The notes beneath the pieces are model-generated. The model was given only the letters and a program-made list of their open reading frames with translations, ran no database searches and was not told the origin of the DNA. From Desulfuribacillus alkaliarsenatis (lineage in GTDB: Bacteria; Bacillota; Bacilli; Desulfuribacillales; Desulfuribacillaceae): a stretch of DNA of 64,000 nucleotides. The position numbers were made by a program, and so were the translations under genes. The stretch lies in the NCBI RefSeq assembly GCF_001730225.1, contig NZ_MIJE01000030.1, positions 204,397 to 268,396 on the forward strand. Reading direction: 5' to 3'. The stretch's first letter is position 1; the number at the start of each line of letters is the position of its first letter. Shown here one piece after another: positions 63,826 to 64,000 of this stretch.

Positions 63826-63854
63826 AATGTTTGCCGAAAAAGTGAGTAATGTTT

Positions 63855-64000
63855 TTATTTTTTTGTATCTTTAAAAATTTTTTTCATCTTACTTGTAGTA
63901 ATAATCTGATAGTCAGTGCGAAAGCTAAATGCTTCATGTAAAGCATCAGTAAAATCAGTTCTGGTATATAAGGGTTCATAACCTTCACCCTTAATCACCT
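63855..64000 (-). CDS. C-terminal end of a probable transposase (cut by window)
   Basis: On the minus strand a frame enters from the right edge and ends at TAA 63855 after about 48 codons. Its sequence (TDFTDALHEAFSFRTDYQII, then SKMKKIF) recalls the C-terminus of IS1634/IS4-group transposases (an ALHE.FGFRTDYQI-like stretch). A T-run terminator follows. Only the end is visible, so the family is tentative; the adjacent broken FecR and stalk genes fit the edge of an insertion. Confidence 0.45.
   Translation of the reverse strand, partial: VIKGEGYEPLYTRTDFTDALHEAFSFRTDYQIITTSKMKKIFKDTKK

Overview
The window looks like chromosomal DNA of a low-GC, Gram-positive (Bacillota, Bacilli-like) bacterium. 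Most genes have strong AGGAGG-type ribosome binding sites, and ATG, GTG and TTG starts are all used. There are several S-layer-homology (SLH) and copper-amine-oxidase-type stalk-domain surface proteins and a ywfO-ywgA pair as in Bacillus. I cannot name the species from the sequence alone.

Layout. 1-3.7 kb: two SLH surface proteins. 4-31.2 kb: a 27-kb run of plus-strand genes for a surface glycan. It holds (i) a UDP-diNAc-bacillosamine-type pathway split across both ends (phosphoglycosyl transferase and acetyltransferase at 4-5 kb; aminotransferase and 4,6-dehydratase at 28-31 kb); (ii) a PAPS supply and recycling set (Sat, SLC13-type permease, CysC, CysQ); (iii) a four-gene UDP-GlcNAc(3NAc)A pathway; (iv) two GT4 glycosyltransferases; and (v) a decoration block of four sulfotransferase domains, three RHD(V/I)DH deacetylase-like domains (one fused to a sulfotransferase), a methyltransferase, two copies of an unrecognised family and an ABC-exporter-like protein with a decayed ATPase half. 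Together these suggest a sulfated, partly de-N-acetylated amino-sugar/uronate polymer, an acidic glycan resembling a glycosaminoglycan in logic.

31.2-36 kb: a minus-strand ABC export operon (FtsX-like permease, COG1361-type membrane protein, LolD-like ATPase) and a VanZ-like gene. 36.1-40.4 kb: an apparent invertible module. Two convergent genes (a P-loop/TPR protein and an ATP-grasp protein) lie between perfect 36-bp inverted repeats, next to an intact tyrosine recombinase whose stop codon lies inside one repeat. 40.6-46.6 kb: ywfO-ywgA, a lipoprotein, an AAA/DUF4143 ATPase, a ComK-like protein, an AbrB/Doc toxin-antitoxin pair and a heptad-repeat coiled-coil protein, with one gene remnant. 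46.8-53.4 kb: a sigma-like factor whose ribosome binding site lies in a hairpin, followed by SLH and stalk-domain surface proteins and a second COG1361-type protein. 53.5-62.9 kb: signalling and envelope genes (GAF/HD-GYP, NHL/stalk protein, metallo-hydrolase, CHASE2-adenylate cyclase, FecR/GLUG giant protein). 63-64 kb: decayed stalk and FecR fragments beside the end of a probable transposase.

All functional calls come from reading motifs and context by eye; no database search was run. The two most notable systems are the sulfated-glycan locus with its deacetylase-sulfotransferase fusion, and the recombinase-controlled inversion module.
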